DNA of 64,000 nt from assembly GCA_020636095.1 (NCBI GenBank), contig JACJYN010000004.1:868001-932000 (forward strand). Reading direction: 5' to 3'. Position 1 is the stretch's first letter. Every line of letters starts with the position of its first letter. Source of the stretch: Lewinellaceae bacterium (lineage in GTDB: Bacteria > Bacteroidota > Bacteroidia > Chitinophagales > Saprospiraceae). Below the pieces are notes generated by a model. The model saw only the letters and a list, made by a program, of their open reading frames with translations. It had not been told where the DNA came from and did not search any database. This document shows positions 8,913 through 18,428 of the stretch, piece after piece. Both the position numbers and the translations under genes were made by a program.

Positions 8913-9635
8913 ATGCAACGCCTCAGCCTGCTCCGCCTGACTTTTGAAACCGAAATTAACCCCTGGGAAGTACCTGCCTTTCAAGCCGCAGTGGCCGACT
9001 ATCTGGGCGGAAACCCCGAAGGGTTATTTGAACCGCCCGGCCCGGCGGGCGTTCCTGCAACGGGAAACCGGCCGGCGCCCCTCTTCGCCTATCCCCTGGC
9101 GCAGTTCAAGATGCGCCGGAACCACACCCGCTGGCAGCCGTTGCTGTTGTGTCTGGGCGCCAAGGTAGCGCAAGCACTAAAGGTCTTTCAAAACATCCAG
9201 GACACAAAGGTGATGGTAAACGGCCGCCCCTATTCCCTGAACATAACCGAAGCCAAAGCCTACAACTTTGATTGCCGGGCCGGAGAACAGCCATACTCAT
9301 ACAACCTGTTCAAGTACCAGGCGCTCAATCCCAAAAACTACCGGCTCTATCAGCAGTTAGACGGCGAACGGGAAAAGAAGCAGTTCCTGGAAAGGTTGCT
9401 GGTGAACCACCTGCTCACCTTCGCCCGGGCGGTCGGCTGGGAACTGGATTTCCAACTCGAGGTACAAAACCTCCACATTATGAATGAGAAGCCCGTCAGC
9501 TGCGGCGCGATCAAATATCATTGCTTCGACCTCAACTTCCGCTGTCCCCTCCTGCTTCCGGAATTTATCGGCCTGGGCAACGCAGTGGCCAAGGGGTTTG
9601 GGGTGGTGCGGCTGGATCGGCGGGGGCTGAGCTAA
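8913..9635 (+). CDS. cas6: CRISPR-associated endoribonuclease Cas6 (copy 1)
   Basis: A 240-residue protein with two ferredoxin-like halves: it opens LSLLRLTFETEINPWEVPAF and ends with the glycine-rich loop GLGNAVAKGFGVVRL that Cas6 proteins use to bind the repeat stem. Cas6 cuts pre-crRNA inside each repeat, leaving an 8-nt 5' tag. The catalytic residue cannot be fixed by eye. It is the first gene of the type III locus and is separated by about 300 bp from the Card1-like gene. A second complete cas6 and three C-terminal remnants exist in this window. Confidence 0.9.
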   Translation: MQRLSLLRLTFETEINPWEVPAFQAAVADYLGGNPEGLFEPPGPAGVPATGNRPAPLFAYPLAQFKMRRNHTRWQPLLLCLGAKVAQALKVFQNIQDTKVMVNGRPYSLNITEAKAYNFDCRAGEQPYSYNLFKYQALNPKNYRLYQQLDGEREKKQFLERLLVNHLLTFARAVGWELDFQLEVQNLHIMNEKPVSCGAIKYHCFDLNFRCPLLLPEFIGLGNAVAKGFGVVRLDRRGLS

Positions 9636-9936
9636 GGTGACGCCTTCACCTCAGACTCCCCTGAGAAAAAGGTGTCGCCTTCCCGCTTGAAGAATTACCT
9701 TTTTACATCCCCAACCTTATTCCTCTGTTAAAAAAGTTTCTTGTCATTATCGGAGGCTTTGCTCGTGGGGGTTGTGTGAAAAGCCCCTCAGAGGATAGTA
9801 CACTGATTCATTAAGATTTATTAGGGTTCATTAAGATCATTTATTCAATTACATGTGAATTATTTTTTGGGCTGGGCAAGATGGTAGTTATAAAGAAGAA
9901 ACCCCACATTTGCAGGTTTCTTCCTACCTTTACCCC
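9636..9936. other. Intergenic region between cas6 and the CARF nuclease
   Basis: About 300 bp, AT-rich in its right half. TTTG at 9909 and TACCTTTA near 9926 resemble the Bacteroidota -33/-7 promoter elements, but they lie so close to the ATG that the transcript would be nearly leaderless. No gene seen. Confidence 0.35.
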
Positions 9937-11097
9937 ATGCCCAACCTACTCATCAGCCTGGTCGGCGACCAAACGGTGCCCAATGTGTTTCTCATCCGGG
10001 ACCCCGCGTTTCGGAGGATCGATCATTACATTTTTGTGACCACTCAGCTGATGGAGGAACGCCGCCGGCTGGCCCACATCATTGCCGCTACCGGCATTTC
10101 AGAAGAGCAATACCACACCATTACGGTAGAAGCGGATCAACTGGCCGACATCCGGCATCAACTGAGCCGGTTGCAGTTGCCCCTCACCGGCAACCACTAT
10201 TACGTCAACCTGACCAGCGGCACCAAGCTCATGTCTATCGCCCTGTACGATTTCTTCACCCGGGAGGGCTACCAAAATTGCAGCAGCATCTTCTACGTAC
10301 CCATCGGCAAGAACGCCTTCCTCCAGGTGTACCCGGAAGGCCAGCGCCGGGAGGAGGCTATATCTTACCGCATCTCCCTGGGGGAGTACCTGGCCAGCTA
10401 CGGCATCGAGGCGTTGGAACAAAAAGGAACGCAACAGTTGTACCTGCCGCCGGCTTACACGGCCTCTGCCTTCCCCCACTTCCTGAAAGCAATGGATACC
10501 GGAAAGGCTTTCGCCAACAGGATGAAAGGCTTGCGGGACCGGTACCGGCATACCAGCCAGAAGGCGGAGCTGCAAATCCGGGTAGAACCGGAGATGCAAT
10601 CCTTCCTGTACAGATCGGTTTCCCGCTTTCCAGAGAAGGGACTCGGAAAAGCCGCCGTAGCATACCTCATTGGCGGCTGGCTGGAAGAATGGCTTTATAT
10701 GCAGGTAAAGGAAGGGCTGGGCTGCCGGACGCCGCCATCCGGTTCGGGGTAAAAGTAGCCCGCCCCAACGCCAGCGGCGAGCGGGTGCCCAATGAGTGCG
10801 ACCTCCTGTTTATCCTCAACAATACCCTTTACATCGTAGAATGCAAAACCTACATGAAGCCCCAAGCCCCTGTTCGAGGAAGCCGTCTACAAACTGACCG
10901 CCCTCCGCAATGAGTTCGGGCAACGAGTGCAAACCCTGTTTTTCACCCTGACAGACCTGCGCGACACCAAAGGCCGCCTCCGGAAACCCTACCTCGACCG
11001 AGCCGGCATGCACCGCATCCGCCTGTTTGACCGGCAGGGCATTGCCGAAGGCCTGGAGGGGTACCTCCGGGAGGAGGGAGAGCGTTCCTGGTTTTAA
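9937..11097 (+). pseudogene. Card1/Can2-like CARF-nuclease (DUF1887 type), frame-disrupted
   Basis: The N-terminal half starts MPNLLISLVGDQTVPNVFLI, the CARF domain of DUF1887 proteins, with NLTSGTKLMSIALYDF as the ligand-binding SGTK-like motif. The C-terminal half has a PD-(D/E)xK nuclease core (NECDLLFIL ... YIVECKTYM). Family members are activated by cyclic tetra-adenylate made by Cas10 and cut ssDNA/ssRNA. Two compensating frame changes occur, at about 10735 and 10868, and the frame then returns to phase and ends ...REEGERSWF. With both corrected the protein is about 386 residues, the family length, so sequence error is as likely as decay. The ATG at 9937 is preferred to the upstream TTG because it begins the CARF strand. 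Confidence 0.8.
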
Positions 11098-11192
11098 TGG
11101 CGCCTTCATTGCAAAGTCAAGGGACAAGGCAGGAGGTTCAGAGTTCAAAGCGAAAAGCGAACCTGCGAACAGCGAATCCCGAGTCCCCCACC

Positions 11193-11768
11193 CTACGCCG
11201 CCCGCACCACCTCCCGGGCCTCCCGCACCATCCGGGAGAAGCGGTTACGCACCGTACCGGGCGCCAGCGGCAGCAATTCGGCGATCTCATAATGGTTATA
11301 GCCCTGGGCCCGCAGGTCGAGGATGCGCTGCGACATTTGTTCCAGTCCGAAGTACCAATGTAAGAGGTGGATTTCCGGCAGTTCATCGAAGAGGCTGGCG
11401 GCGCTGAGGTGGATGGCCGGCGCCTCGTCTCGTGGTTCGGCCGCCGTGCTGAGGTCGCCCCAGGCGTGGCGGCGCATTTTTTTCTGCGCATCGGAATAAC
11501 AATTCCGGACGATGCCCAACGCAAACGCATCCAGGTTGCGGTGCTCATAGCTGCCGCTGCGGACCTTCTCCAGTAAGGTCATAAAAGCCAGGCTGAAGCA
11601 ATCCTCCATCGCCAGATAAGCAAAGCTGCCCCCGGGGCGGCCGGCACAGAAGATGCCGAAAGCCCGCTCCCGCAGGTAATAATAGTACGCCTCCACAATG
11701 CTGCGGTCGTCATTGCGGATGCCCTCCAAAACCGCTTCCGGAGAAAAGGCAAAGTGTCGTCGGTTCAT
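11193..11768 (-). CDS. ECF-type RNA polymerase sigma factor
   Basis: A 191-residue protein. Region 2 is visible at the N-terminus (AVLEGIRNDDRSIVEAYYYY...) with FALGIVRNCYSDAQKK in region 2.4. Region 4 helix-turn-helix is at the C-terminus (RILDLRAQGYNHYEIAELLP then TVRNRFSRMVREA). It lies inside the CRISPR locus on the opposite strand, between the CARF nuclease and the membrane protein. No anti-sigma factor is next to it. Targets are unknown; a link to CRISPR expression is only positional. Confidence 0.85.
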   Translation of the reverse strand: MNRRHFAFSPEAVLEGIRNDDRSIVEAYYYYLRERAFGIFCAGRPGGSFAYLAMEDCFSLAFMTLLEKVRSGSYEHRNLDAFALGIVRNCYSDAQKKMRRHAWGDLSTAAEPRDEAPAIHLSAASLFDELPEIHLLHWYFGLEQMSQRILDLRAQGYNHYEIAELLPLAPGTVRNRFSRMVREAREVVRAA

Positions 11769-12397
11769 GCTGCAAAATTTTCCTGAAAATGAATGGTGGC
11801 GAGCCCGCAGGGGCTGCTCACGTTTGTTGGTTTTCAGGTTGCAGCAAAAAGGGTTTACACCTTGCTTCTATCTACTAATGGAAATGAAAGCGGTAAAGTG
11901 TCATTCCCAAACCATACTTTTTTTGTAACTATTTAGCTGACCTCCGATTTCTCGCCACCAAAGCACCAAATCTTCGTGGGATTTCGTGCCTTTTGCGTTT
12001 TTGTGGCAAAAACTCCGGGGGCGCCTAAATGGATACCTTTTTTTAAAATACAGCCGCTTTCGGCCGAATGCAAAAAAAAACGAATGTTTCTAACAAGATA
12101 TTGGTTGTCGGGTTGATTTTTTTAGGTGCATTGTTTATATTGCGACCTGTCAGCTATCCTATCGCCTGAGAACATTTTTGTTCTTGTATCAATCGCTCTT
12201 AAATCTTTTTCCGTTTTAAAAAGGAATCCAATTTAGTAGCCTGTCCATTTGAGTTTGACAGAGCACTAGCTTTTTTGTTGCCCTAAAAAGGGCTTGGGAG
12301 TGCTATGCCTGCCGGAAAATCTTTTTTGTTGAAGTGACAGAAAGGGGTTGGTGAAGCCATTAGATAAAGTGAACTATACTAATGATAAACTGAACAC
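11769..12397. other. 629-bp intergenic region
   Basis: No convincing gene. Scattered AT-rich runs and a pyrimidine/purine mix are present. It separates the minus-strand sigma factor from the plus-strand membrane protein and therefore should hold both promoters. Confidence 0.4.
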
Positions 12398-13129
12398 ATG
12401 AAAATATATCATGCTGTATTATTTTGGGGGATATTCTGTTTGGCATTTAGTACTTGCCCTTCGAAGGCAAACGCTAATGATTCACTTAGAATCACCAAAC
12501 TTGAAGAAGGATTATCCAAATTAAAAGAAAGTTCAGGTGGAACAAACTGGAACGACCTGATCGGCAATGGAGTAATCGCTTTAGTTGGGATCAGCATTGT
12601 CGGAGGGTTGTTCAGGTATTTTGCAGCAGAAACCAAGAAACGGTTAACAGAGAATTTTGAGGAACGGGTAATTAAGGTAATCAATGAAAAAAAAGAATTA
12701 GTGGACTTGATGATCAATCGCGTGGATACTGACCAACGGCTTTTAAAAACCAAACGAATTTTTCTGAAAGGGGAAGAAAATAATGAACTCATAAAAAAGG
12801 TACTGAAAAATGTTGGATTCAATTTTCAGAATTTAATCACTACAGTAGACGATACAAAGCAAGAATATGATTTGATTCTGATAAATAATGAACATGGCAC
12901 CCTGGAAAATTTGAGCGAGATTGCTGAACAGGTAAATCGTTTGCCAGATAAAGTGCTGGTGTTTTATTTTAACACCACCAACAGGAGATTCCCTTCCGAA
13001 TCTCTTAGTGCAGAAAAGGCCGATAAAGTAAACTTTGCAACCAACGCCGCCCAATTGTATGGCAACCTTCTCAATACGCTAAGATATCAGGACCATATTA
13101 AGAAGGCAAGTATCCGAAAAAATTATTAG
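12398..13129 (+). CDS. Membrane-anchored protein with Rossmann-like C-terminal domain; candidate CRISPR effector
   Basis: A 243-residue protein, not of a family I can name. Order: signal-like segment (LFWGIFCLAFST), a short helix, one membrane segment (GVIALVGISIVGGLFRYF, about residues 57-75), a basic/coiled linker, then an alpha/beta domain with TKRIFLKGEENNELIKKVLK, YDLILINNE and KVLVFYF strands, ending in NFATNAAQLYGNLLNTLRY. The last motif and the YDLILINN strand closely resemble positions in the protein at 20191-20856 (NYKIIVFDN ... AANSKFALYARLKELVGF). It is clearly more AT-rich than its neighbours, which suggests separate acquisition. It sits directly before the second cas6. Confidence 0.6.
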   Translation: MKIYHAVLFWGIFCLAFSTCPSKANANDSLRITKLEEGLSKLKESSGGTNWNDLIGNGVIALVGISIVGGLFRYFAAETKKRLTENFEERVIKVINEKKELVDLMINRVDTDQRLLKTKRIFLKGEENNELIKKVLKNVGFNFQNLITTVDDTKQEYDLILINNEHGTLENLSEIAEQVNRLPDKVLVFYFNTTNRRFPSESLSAEKADKVNFATNAAQLYGNLLNTLRYQDHIKKASIRKNY

Positions 13130-13168
13130 TTTGTCCAGATTAGCTTAATGTTAGATACCTCAATACAT

Positions 13169-13897
13169 ATGAAGGAAGTCCGCATCCTCAGCGTCGCCTT
13201 CGACACCGAGATTGCCGCCCACGAGACGCCGGCCTTCCGCGGGGCGGTGATTGAAAAGGTCGGCCTGGAGCACGAGCTGTTCCACAACCACAACAACGAT
13301 CCTTCCGCGAAGGTGGCCTACCACTACCGCTACCCCTTGGTGCAGTACAAACGGCAGCGCCGCAAACCCTCCATCGTCTTCATCGACAAGGGCGTCGACC
13401 AGGCCCAACACTTCTTTATGCAGCCCGATTGGAGCCTCGACTTCGCCGGGCGGCACTACCAGGCGGCTATCTCCGACCTCAAAGTGCGCCAATACCGCCT
13501 GGGCGTCACCGACGAGCCCCACTACTATACCCTCCGCCACTGGGCGGGCCTCAACCAGGAGAACTACGAACGATTCAGCCAACTCGAAGGGCTGGCCGAA
13601 GAAGTGAAAATGCTGGAACGCATCCTGGTTGGGCATATCCTGGGCTTTGCCAACGGGGTGGGGCACCGCTTCGAGCGGCGCTTCGACTTGTCGATCCTCC
13701 ACATCCTGGGCCGCCGCTTCCGCCCTTTCGAAGGGGTGGGCCTGCTGACGTTCGACCTGCGGTTTAAAGCGAATGTGCTGCTGCCGGGGTTTATTGGGCT
13801 GGGGAGGGGGGTGAGTAGGGGGTTTGGGATGGTGAACCAATGGAACCCGAAACAACAAAATGGGAAAAATTTAAGCTATGACGGAAAAGCAGAATGA
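13169..13897 (+). CDS. cas6: Cas6 endoribonuclease (copy 2)
   Basis: The start MKEVRILSVAFDTEIA is chosen over an ATG seven codons upstream because it begins the first ferredoxin strand as in copy 1. The C-terminal glycine-rich loop reads GLGRGVSRGFGMV. The 242-residue length fits. The end overlaps the cas10 start by 20 bp, so this copy belongs to the csm operon. It is clearly diverged from copy 1, so the two may prefer different repeats (two arrays with different repeats are present). Confidence 0.9.
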   Translation: MKEVRILSVAFDTEIAAHETPAFRGAVIEKVGLEHELFHNHNNDPSAKVAYHYRYPLVQYKRQRRKPSIVFIDKGVDQAQHFFMQPDWSLDFAGRHYQAAISDLKVRQYRLGVTDEPHYYTLRHWAGLNQENYERFSQLEGLAEEVKMLERILVGHILGFANGVGHRFERRFDLSILHILGRRFRPFEGVGLLTFDLRFKANVLLPGFIGLGRGVSRGFGMVNQWNPKQQNGKNLSYDGKAE

Positions 13898-16133
13898 TAA
13901 TTATATCCGGGCACTGCTGGATGGATTGGATGCAAAAGGAGATTCATTGTCTGAGGCTACAGCACTGTGTGGCTTTTCAGCATCAGATAATGAATTTCAA
14001 TACCTTCATTCCATTGTAGGAAGAGTGGGAGGCGAGGGAAACCGGATCAACCGCACTTTTTTGCCCCAGCTCCTAAGCCTTGACCCGCAGGACATCTTTG
14101 CTCAGGCAGAACCACAAGGAACTACAGAAAGCTGGAAAGAGGACGCCGCAGGTGCATTGAACGCCTTGAATGCTTCCATTCAGGATAGCTCCGGCTACCG
14201 GTATTCCCTTTATCATTTTCTGCACGCCTACGGAGCGCGTGTTGCTTACGGAAAGAGGGGGCAGGCGCTCGACGCCAGTTGGTTTGACCGAAACCGGGTG
14301 CTGGCGGCAGTTGCTTCCTGCCTGAACCGAAACGAGGGAAAAGCAGCGTTTCTCATTCTCAAAGGCGCCATCAGCGGGATTCAGAAGTATATCTACCACA
14401 ACATCAAAGCCGAACAGATCGGAGATGCGGTAAAAGCCTCCAAGAAGCTGCGCGGCCGGTCTTTTTTGGTTGCTTTCATCAATCAGGTCATTGCCGAGAG
14501 CATTGTGGAGGAGTTGGGCCTGGAGCAAGCCAACATACTTTTTGTGGGTGGCGGCCATTTTACCTTGTTGTTGCCGAATAACGGCGAACTAACCGAGAAG
14601 CTAAATGCCCTTCTGAAAAAGATCAACCTGGGCTTGCTCGACGAGGTAGGCCCACAACTCAGCTTGCTGACGGCCTGTGTGAAATGCGAAGGGAATATCG
14701 GACAAAATTTTTCGGAAAATTACAAAAAGGTTCACCGAAAGCTGGAAGACACCAAGCAACGCCGCTACCATACTTATCTAACGGAAGTTTTTGAGCATTT
14801 TGAAAAACTGGAGGATGTTCAGAATACTCGCCAGGAAAATGAAGAGATCAGGTTAGGCCAACTGGCGCCTTACGCCCGGTATATTTTGGAGGTTGGCGGG
14901 AGAAAGGAGGCGTTGACAGGATTGATGTATAAAGTTCGGGAAGATTATTATCCCGCGATTACTTGTTTAAGTTTTTTGGGGAAACACTTTTATATTATTA
15001 AAGAAAAGCAGCAGAATAATAATGAAGATGAGCAGGAACTGAGAAAGGAGTTGTACGATTTTTTAGGAGCTAATAAAGCTGATTTTCAGCAACTTGAACA
15101 CTTGAAAATAATTGCCCTCAATAACCCTGATTTGCTGGAAACAGTTGATACTTTTTCAAGTTTAGGGCTGGATATCGCCTACGGCTTTCGCTTTGTGGGC
15201 AATTACGCCCCGATCTATATAGATGATTCTAAGTTTACCCCTCCTGCGAAGAACGGCAACGTTATGCTTTTTGAGGACCTGGCCAAGCTGGATGTAGACA
15301 AAGAGCCGACATTGACTCACGATCAGCTCGGCGTCATGCGCCTCGACGTAGACGACCTGGGCGTCATCTTCGCCCATGGCCTGGGGAAAAAGGAAGAAAA
15401 TACAATGGAGCGCCTCCTGAGCCTGAGCCGAGAATTCCAACTCTTCTTTGGCGGTTATTTCAACAAGCTGGCGGAGGCGCACCACCTTTATGTCACCTAC
15501 TCCGGCGGCGACGATGCATTTGTGATCGGCTCCTGGCTCAACACCATCCATTTTGCCGATACGCTAAATAAGGAATTTCAACGATTCACCTGTGGCAACC
15601 GGCAGGTTAGCTTCAGCGCCGGGATTTTTATCTGTAACCCGCATTATCCGATTCCCCGCCTGGCGAAGGATGGGGAAAGGGTGGAAAAAGCCGCCAAACA
15701 CTACCCGGCTGAGGAGGAAAAGAAAGAAGATAAAAAAAAGAATGCCCTGCACCTTTTCCAACACACTCTGCCCTGGGCGGACTTTAAGGAAATGATAGTA
15801 TTTGAAGAAAAGCTCAGCAAGGTGCTGCCAAAGGGAGAGTCAGCCGAAGGGCGCAAGATCCGCCGGTCGATGCTGCGCCGCTTCCTGCGGATCATTCAGT
15901 CCTCGCGAGGGCAGACTTTCGAGCGGTACCGGGTCATCGCCAGCCTGCACGGCCTGCTGGCCCGCCATGGCTACGGCCAGGGAGAAATGCAAAAAGCCGT
16001 CCTGGATGAAGCCGGCGAGTTGATTAAGGAACTCCTGCAAAAAGCCAGCAGCGAGCAGGAAGAAGGACAAAAAGAATTTGATCATTACACCATACCATTA
16101 CACATGGCGCTTTATAAAACCAAAAGTAAATAG
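13878..16133 (+). CDS. cas10: Cas10/Csm1, cyclic oligoadenylate synthase subunit lacking HD domain
   Basis: 751 residues. The second Palm domain carries the nucleotidyl cyclase motif YSGGDDAF (GGDD at residues 543-546) and RLDVDDLGVIF. The first Palm has GAISGIQKYIYHN, where most Cas10 proteins have an Asp in place of the Ala. No HD dipeptide appears in the first 100 residues, where the HD nuclease normally sits, so this Cas10 probably signals through cyclic oligoadenylates without cutting DNA itself. A Lys/Glu-rich insertion (EEEKKEDKKKN) lies after the cyclase core. It is the large subunit of the Csm complex and overlaps the second cas6. Confidence 0.95.
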   Translation: MTEKQNDNYIRALLDGLDAKGDSLSEATALCGFSASDNEFQYLHSIVGRVGGEGNRINRTFLPQLLSLDPQDIFAQAEPQGTTESWKEDAAGALNALNASIQDSSGYRYSLYHFLHAYGARVAYGKRGQALDASWFDRNRVLAAVASCLNRNEGKAAFLILKGAISGIQKYIYHNIKAEQIGDAVKASKKLRGRSFLVAFINQVIAESIVEELGLEQANILFVGGGHFTLLLPNNGELTEKLNALLKKINLGLLDEVGPQLSLLTACVKCEGNIGQNFSENYKKVHRKLEDTKQRRYHTYLTEVFEHFEKLEDVQNTRQENEEIRLGQLAPYARYILEVGGRKEALTGLMYKVREDYYPAITCLSFLGKHFYIIKEKQQNNNEDEQELRKELYDFLGANKADFQQLEHLKIIALNNPDLLETVDTFSSLGLDIAYGFRFVGNYAPIYIDDSKFTPPAKNGNVMLFEDLAKLDVDKEPTLTHDQLGVMRLDVDDLGVIFAHGLGKKEENTMERLLSLSREFQLFFGGYFNKLAEAHHLYVTYSGGDDAFVIGSWLNTIHFADTLNKEFQRFTCGNRQVSFSAGIFICNPHYPIPRLAKDGERVEKAAKHYPAEEEKKEDKKKNALHLFQHTLPWADFKEMIVFEEKLSKVLPKGESAEGRKIRRSMLRRFLRIIQSSRGQTFERYRVIASLHGLLARHGYGQGEMQKAVLDEAGELIKELLQKASSEQEEGQKEFDHYTIPLHMALYKTKSK

Positions 16134-16136
16134 CCT

Positions 16137-16550
16137 ATGAAACCGGAGGACCTCAATTTTGACACCATCCAGGCACAGGAACTCAATCAGCTGGCCAAAG
16201 ACAGCGCCAGCACTTTTGTCCAGAAGGACCGGCTGAAAACCCACCAGTTGCGCAACGTTTTTTCCGCCATAGAGAAAATGCGGACGTTGTACAAACAAGC
16301 CCAACGGGAACGGGATGAAGCGAAAAAGAAAGAAAAAATGGAAAAGCTGAAAATGCAGCTCATCTTCCTAAAGCCTAAGATTGCCTATGCCGCCGGCCGG
16401 CAGCGCAGTGTCCGCTACAACTTCTTTCCATTGGTGGAAGCAGCAGTAGATGCGGTAGATAACGCTAAAGACAAAGATGGCGCTTACCAGAAATTCTTCG
16501 CGCTGATGGAAAGCGTCGTCGGTTATCACAAATTTTTTGAATCCAAATAG
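16137..16550 (+). CDS. csm2: Csm2 small subunit
   Basis: 137 residues, helical, with the family signature MQLIFLKPKIAYAAGRQ in the middle. Csm2 lines the crRNA-target duplex in the type III-A complex. It starts three bases after the cas10 stop, so it is co-transcribed. This subunit is what assigns the locus to III-A rather than III-B. Confidence 0.92.
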   Translation: MKPEDLNFDTIQAQELNQLAKDSASTFVQKDRLKTHQLRNVFSAIEKMRTLYKQAQRERDEAKKKEKMEKLKMQLIFLKPKIAYAAGRQRSVRYNFFPLVEAAVDAVDNAKDKDGAYQKFFALMESVVGYHKFFESK

Positions 16551-16587
16551 CTTGAAACGCCCGCTTCGAGCAGCAAAAATATAGATC

Positions 16588-17443
16588 ATGCCAGAAATAA
16601 CCATAGCGCCAGAATTCAAAGCCAACCTCATTCTCCGGGGCAAAATAGAGTGCCTGACCGGCCTGCACATCGGTGGCAGTAAAGAAAAAATGGAAATCGG
16701 CGGGGTCGACTCCATCGTCGTCCGCTCGGCCAATACGGATTACCCTTATATTCCGGGGAGTTCGCTGAAGGGCAAAATGCGCCATTTGCTGGAATACATC
16801 ACCGGAGCAGTAGCGCACCCCGTAGATGGGCAGCTCGGCCAGGTCTCCGTTACGGAAGACATCGTCCGGATGTTTGGCATCGGCGCCGATATTAAGCAGG
16901 CTGCCAATGATGAAAAGAACTGAAAAAATCAAAGATGAAGCCTTTCGCGAAAATGTAAAGCGGCTCAAAAACATCAGTTGAGCCCGCCTCATCGTCAGGG
17001 ATGCCCTGCCCGATGAAGAGACCCAAGCAATGTGGGACAACCTGGGCTCCGACGCCAACTACACGGAGTATAAAGCCGAGAATACGATCGACCGCCTGAC
17101 CTCAGCCGCTAACCCCGCTTTATCGAACGGGTAGTTGAAGGCTCCAAATTCAATTTGAAATGGTGTACACGGTATACAGTACCTGAACGGCGATACCGCT
17201 GCTGCCGTTAATAAGGACCTCAAACACATCCTGGTAAAATTTATGCGCCTGCTGGAATCTTCCGCGATCGGCAAAAGCGGAAGCCGGGGATACGGCAAGA
17301 TCGCCTTTTTGCTGGAGGAGCCCATCTGGATAAGCGCGGACGCTTACCTGGAAGGAAATGAACAATGGGAAAAATCCAGGAAAGTGGAGGAAAACCCCAA
17401 ATTGAAACTGGAAGATATTACCGAAATCAAATTCCCCGGCTGA
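16588..17443 (+). pseudogene. csm3: Csm3 backbone RAMP, frame-disrupted
   Basis: Starts MPEITIAPEFKANLILRGKI. GLHIGGSKEKMEIGGVDS contains the catalytic Asp41 (equivalent of Asp33 of the Streptococcus enzyme) that cuts target RNA every 6 nt, and YIPGSSLKGKMRHLLEY is the RAMP loop. The frame breaks near 16920. Fragments continue as RLIVRDALPDEET, YTEYKAENTIDRLT and the C-terminal GSRGYGKIAF, ending ...EIKFPG. All domains are present in order, so one or more sequence errors are likely rather than true decay. The stop (TGA 17441-17443) shares its A with the csm4 ATG. Confidence 0.85.
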
Positions 17444-18428
17444 TGCAATGCAAGATCATTTACTTAAAGCCGCATAGCAGCTTCAGGGCGGCTATGCGCT
17501 CGGATACCCTTTGGGGCGCCTTGTGCTGGGGAATGCGAATGCTTTATGGAAAAGACTATTTGGAAGCGTTCCTTGAAAGCTACCATACACGGGACACAGA
17601 TGTGAAGCCCTTTTACATTTCCTCGGCCTTTCCCTTCTTAGAAAAAAACAATCAACGGGTTCCATTTTTGCCGCCGCCGATCCGGCCGGTTGAATACTAT
17701 AAGGAAAGCGCGGGCAAATCCTACGAAGAAGAGAAGCAACAAATGCGGCGCTGGAAAACAGCGGGCGACAATCAGTGGATCAGTAAAGTGCATTTTGAAT
17801 ACGCTTTTTGCGGCATCACCCAGTACTTAAGCAACTGGCCGGCAACCCGGCGATAGAAGTCCGCCCGATGACGCACAATACCATCGACCGTTTGGTGGGC
17901 AGCACCTTAACCGCCAATAACCGTGGACAGCTCTTCCATACCGAAGAGCGCTATGTTTTGGAAAAGGAAAGAAAACAAAATGCCGGTTTATACTTTCTAC
18001 CACCGGCAATACGGATCTGCTGGAAAGCGTACTCCGCTTGCTGGAGCACCTGGGTATCGGCGGCGACCGCAGCATCGGCAAAGGGCGTTTTGACATGGAA
18101 TGGGAGGACTTCGACATCCACGAACCCAGCGACGCCAATGGGCTTATGGCTCTTTTCCTCTATCACCCGAATCCGGAGGAGTTGTCAAAACTGGAAAAAG
18201 TCTCAAGACCCCGTCCTCAATTATAAAACAGTAGTTCGCCAGGGTTGGAAAGCGGTACAATAAAAACCAGTGCTGTACTTCGAAGAAGGTTCGGTCATCC
18301 CCATCCTTTCGGATAAGGAAGTGTGGGGCAGGAATGCTTACGCCGGCGAGCACGAACAAGGGCACTCCATTACCCAGTACTACCATGGATTTATGATAAA
18401 AGTAAAAATCCCTACCCATGAAAATTAG
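17443..18428 (+). pseudogene. csm4: Csm4 RAMP subunit, frame-disrupted
   Basis: Begins MQCKIIYLKPHSSFRAAMRS then DTLWGALCWGMRMLYG, the start of Csm4, which holds the crRNA 5' tag end next to Cas10. The frame breaks after about 17850 and resumes with LEHLGIGGDRSIGKGRFDME, the Csm4 glycine-rich loop. It ends with GHSITQYYHGFMIKVKIPTH. Start TGATG overlap with csm3 and an 11-bp overlap with csm5 indicate coupled translation. Expected length is about 325 residues. Confidence 0.82.
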
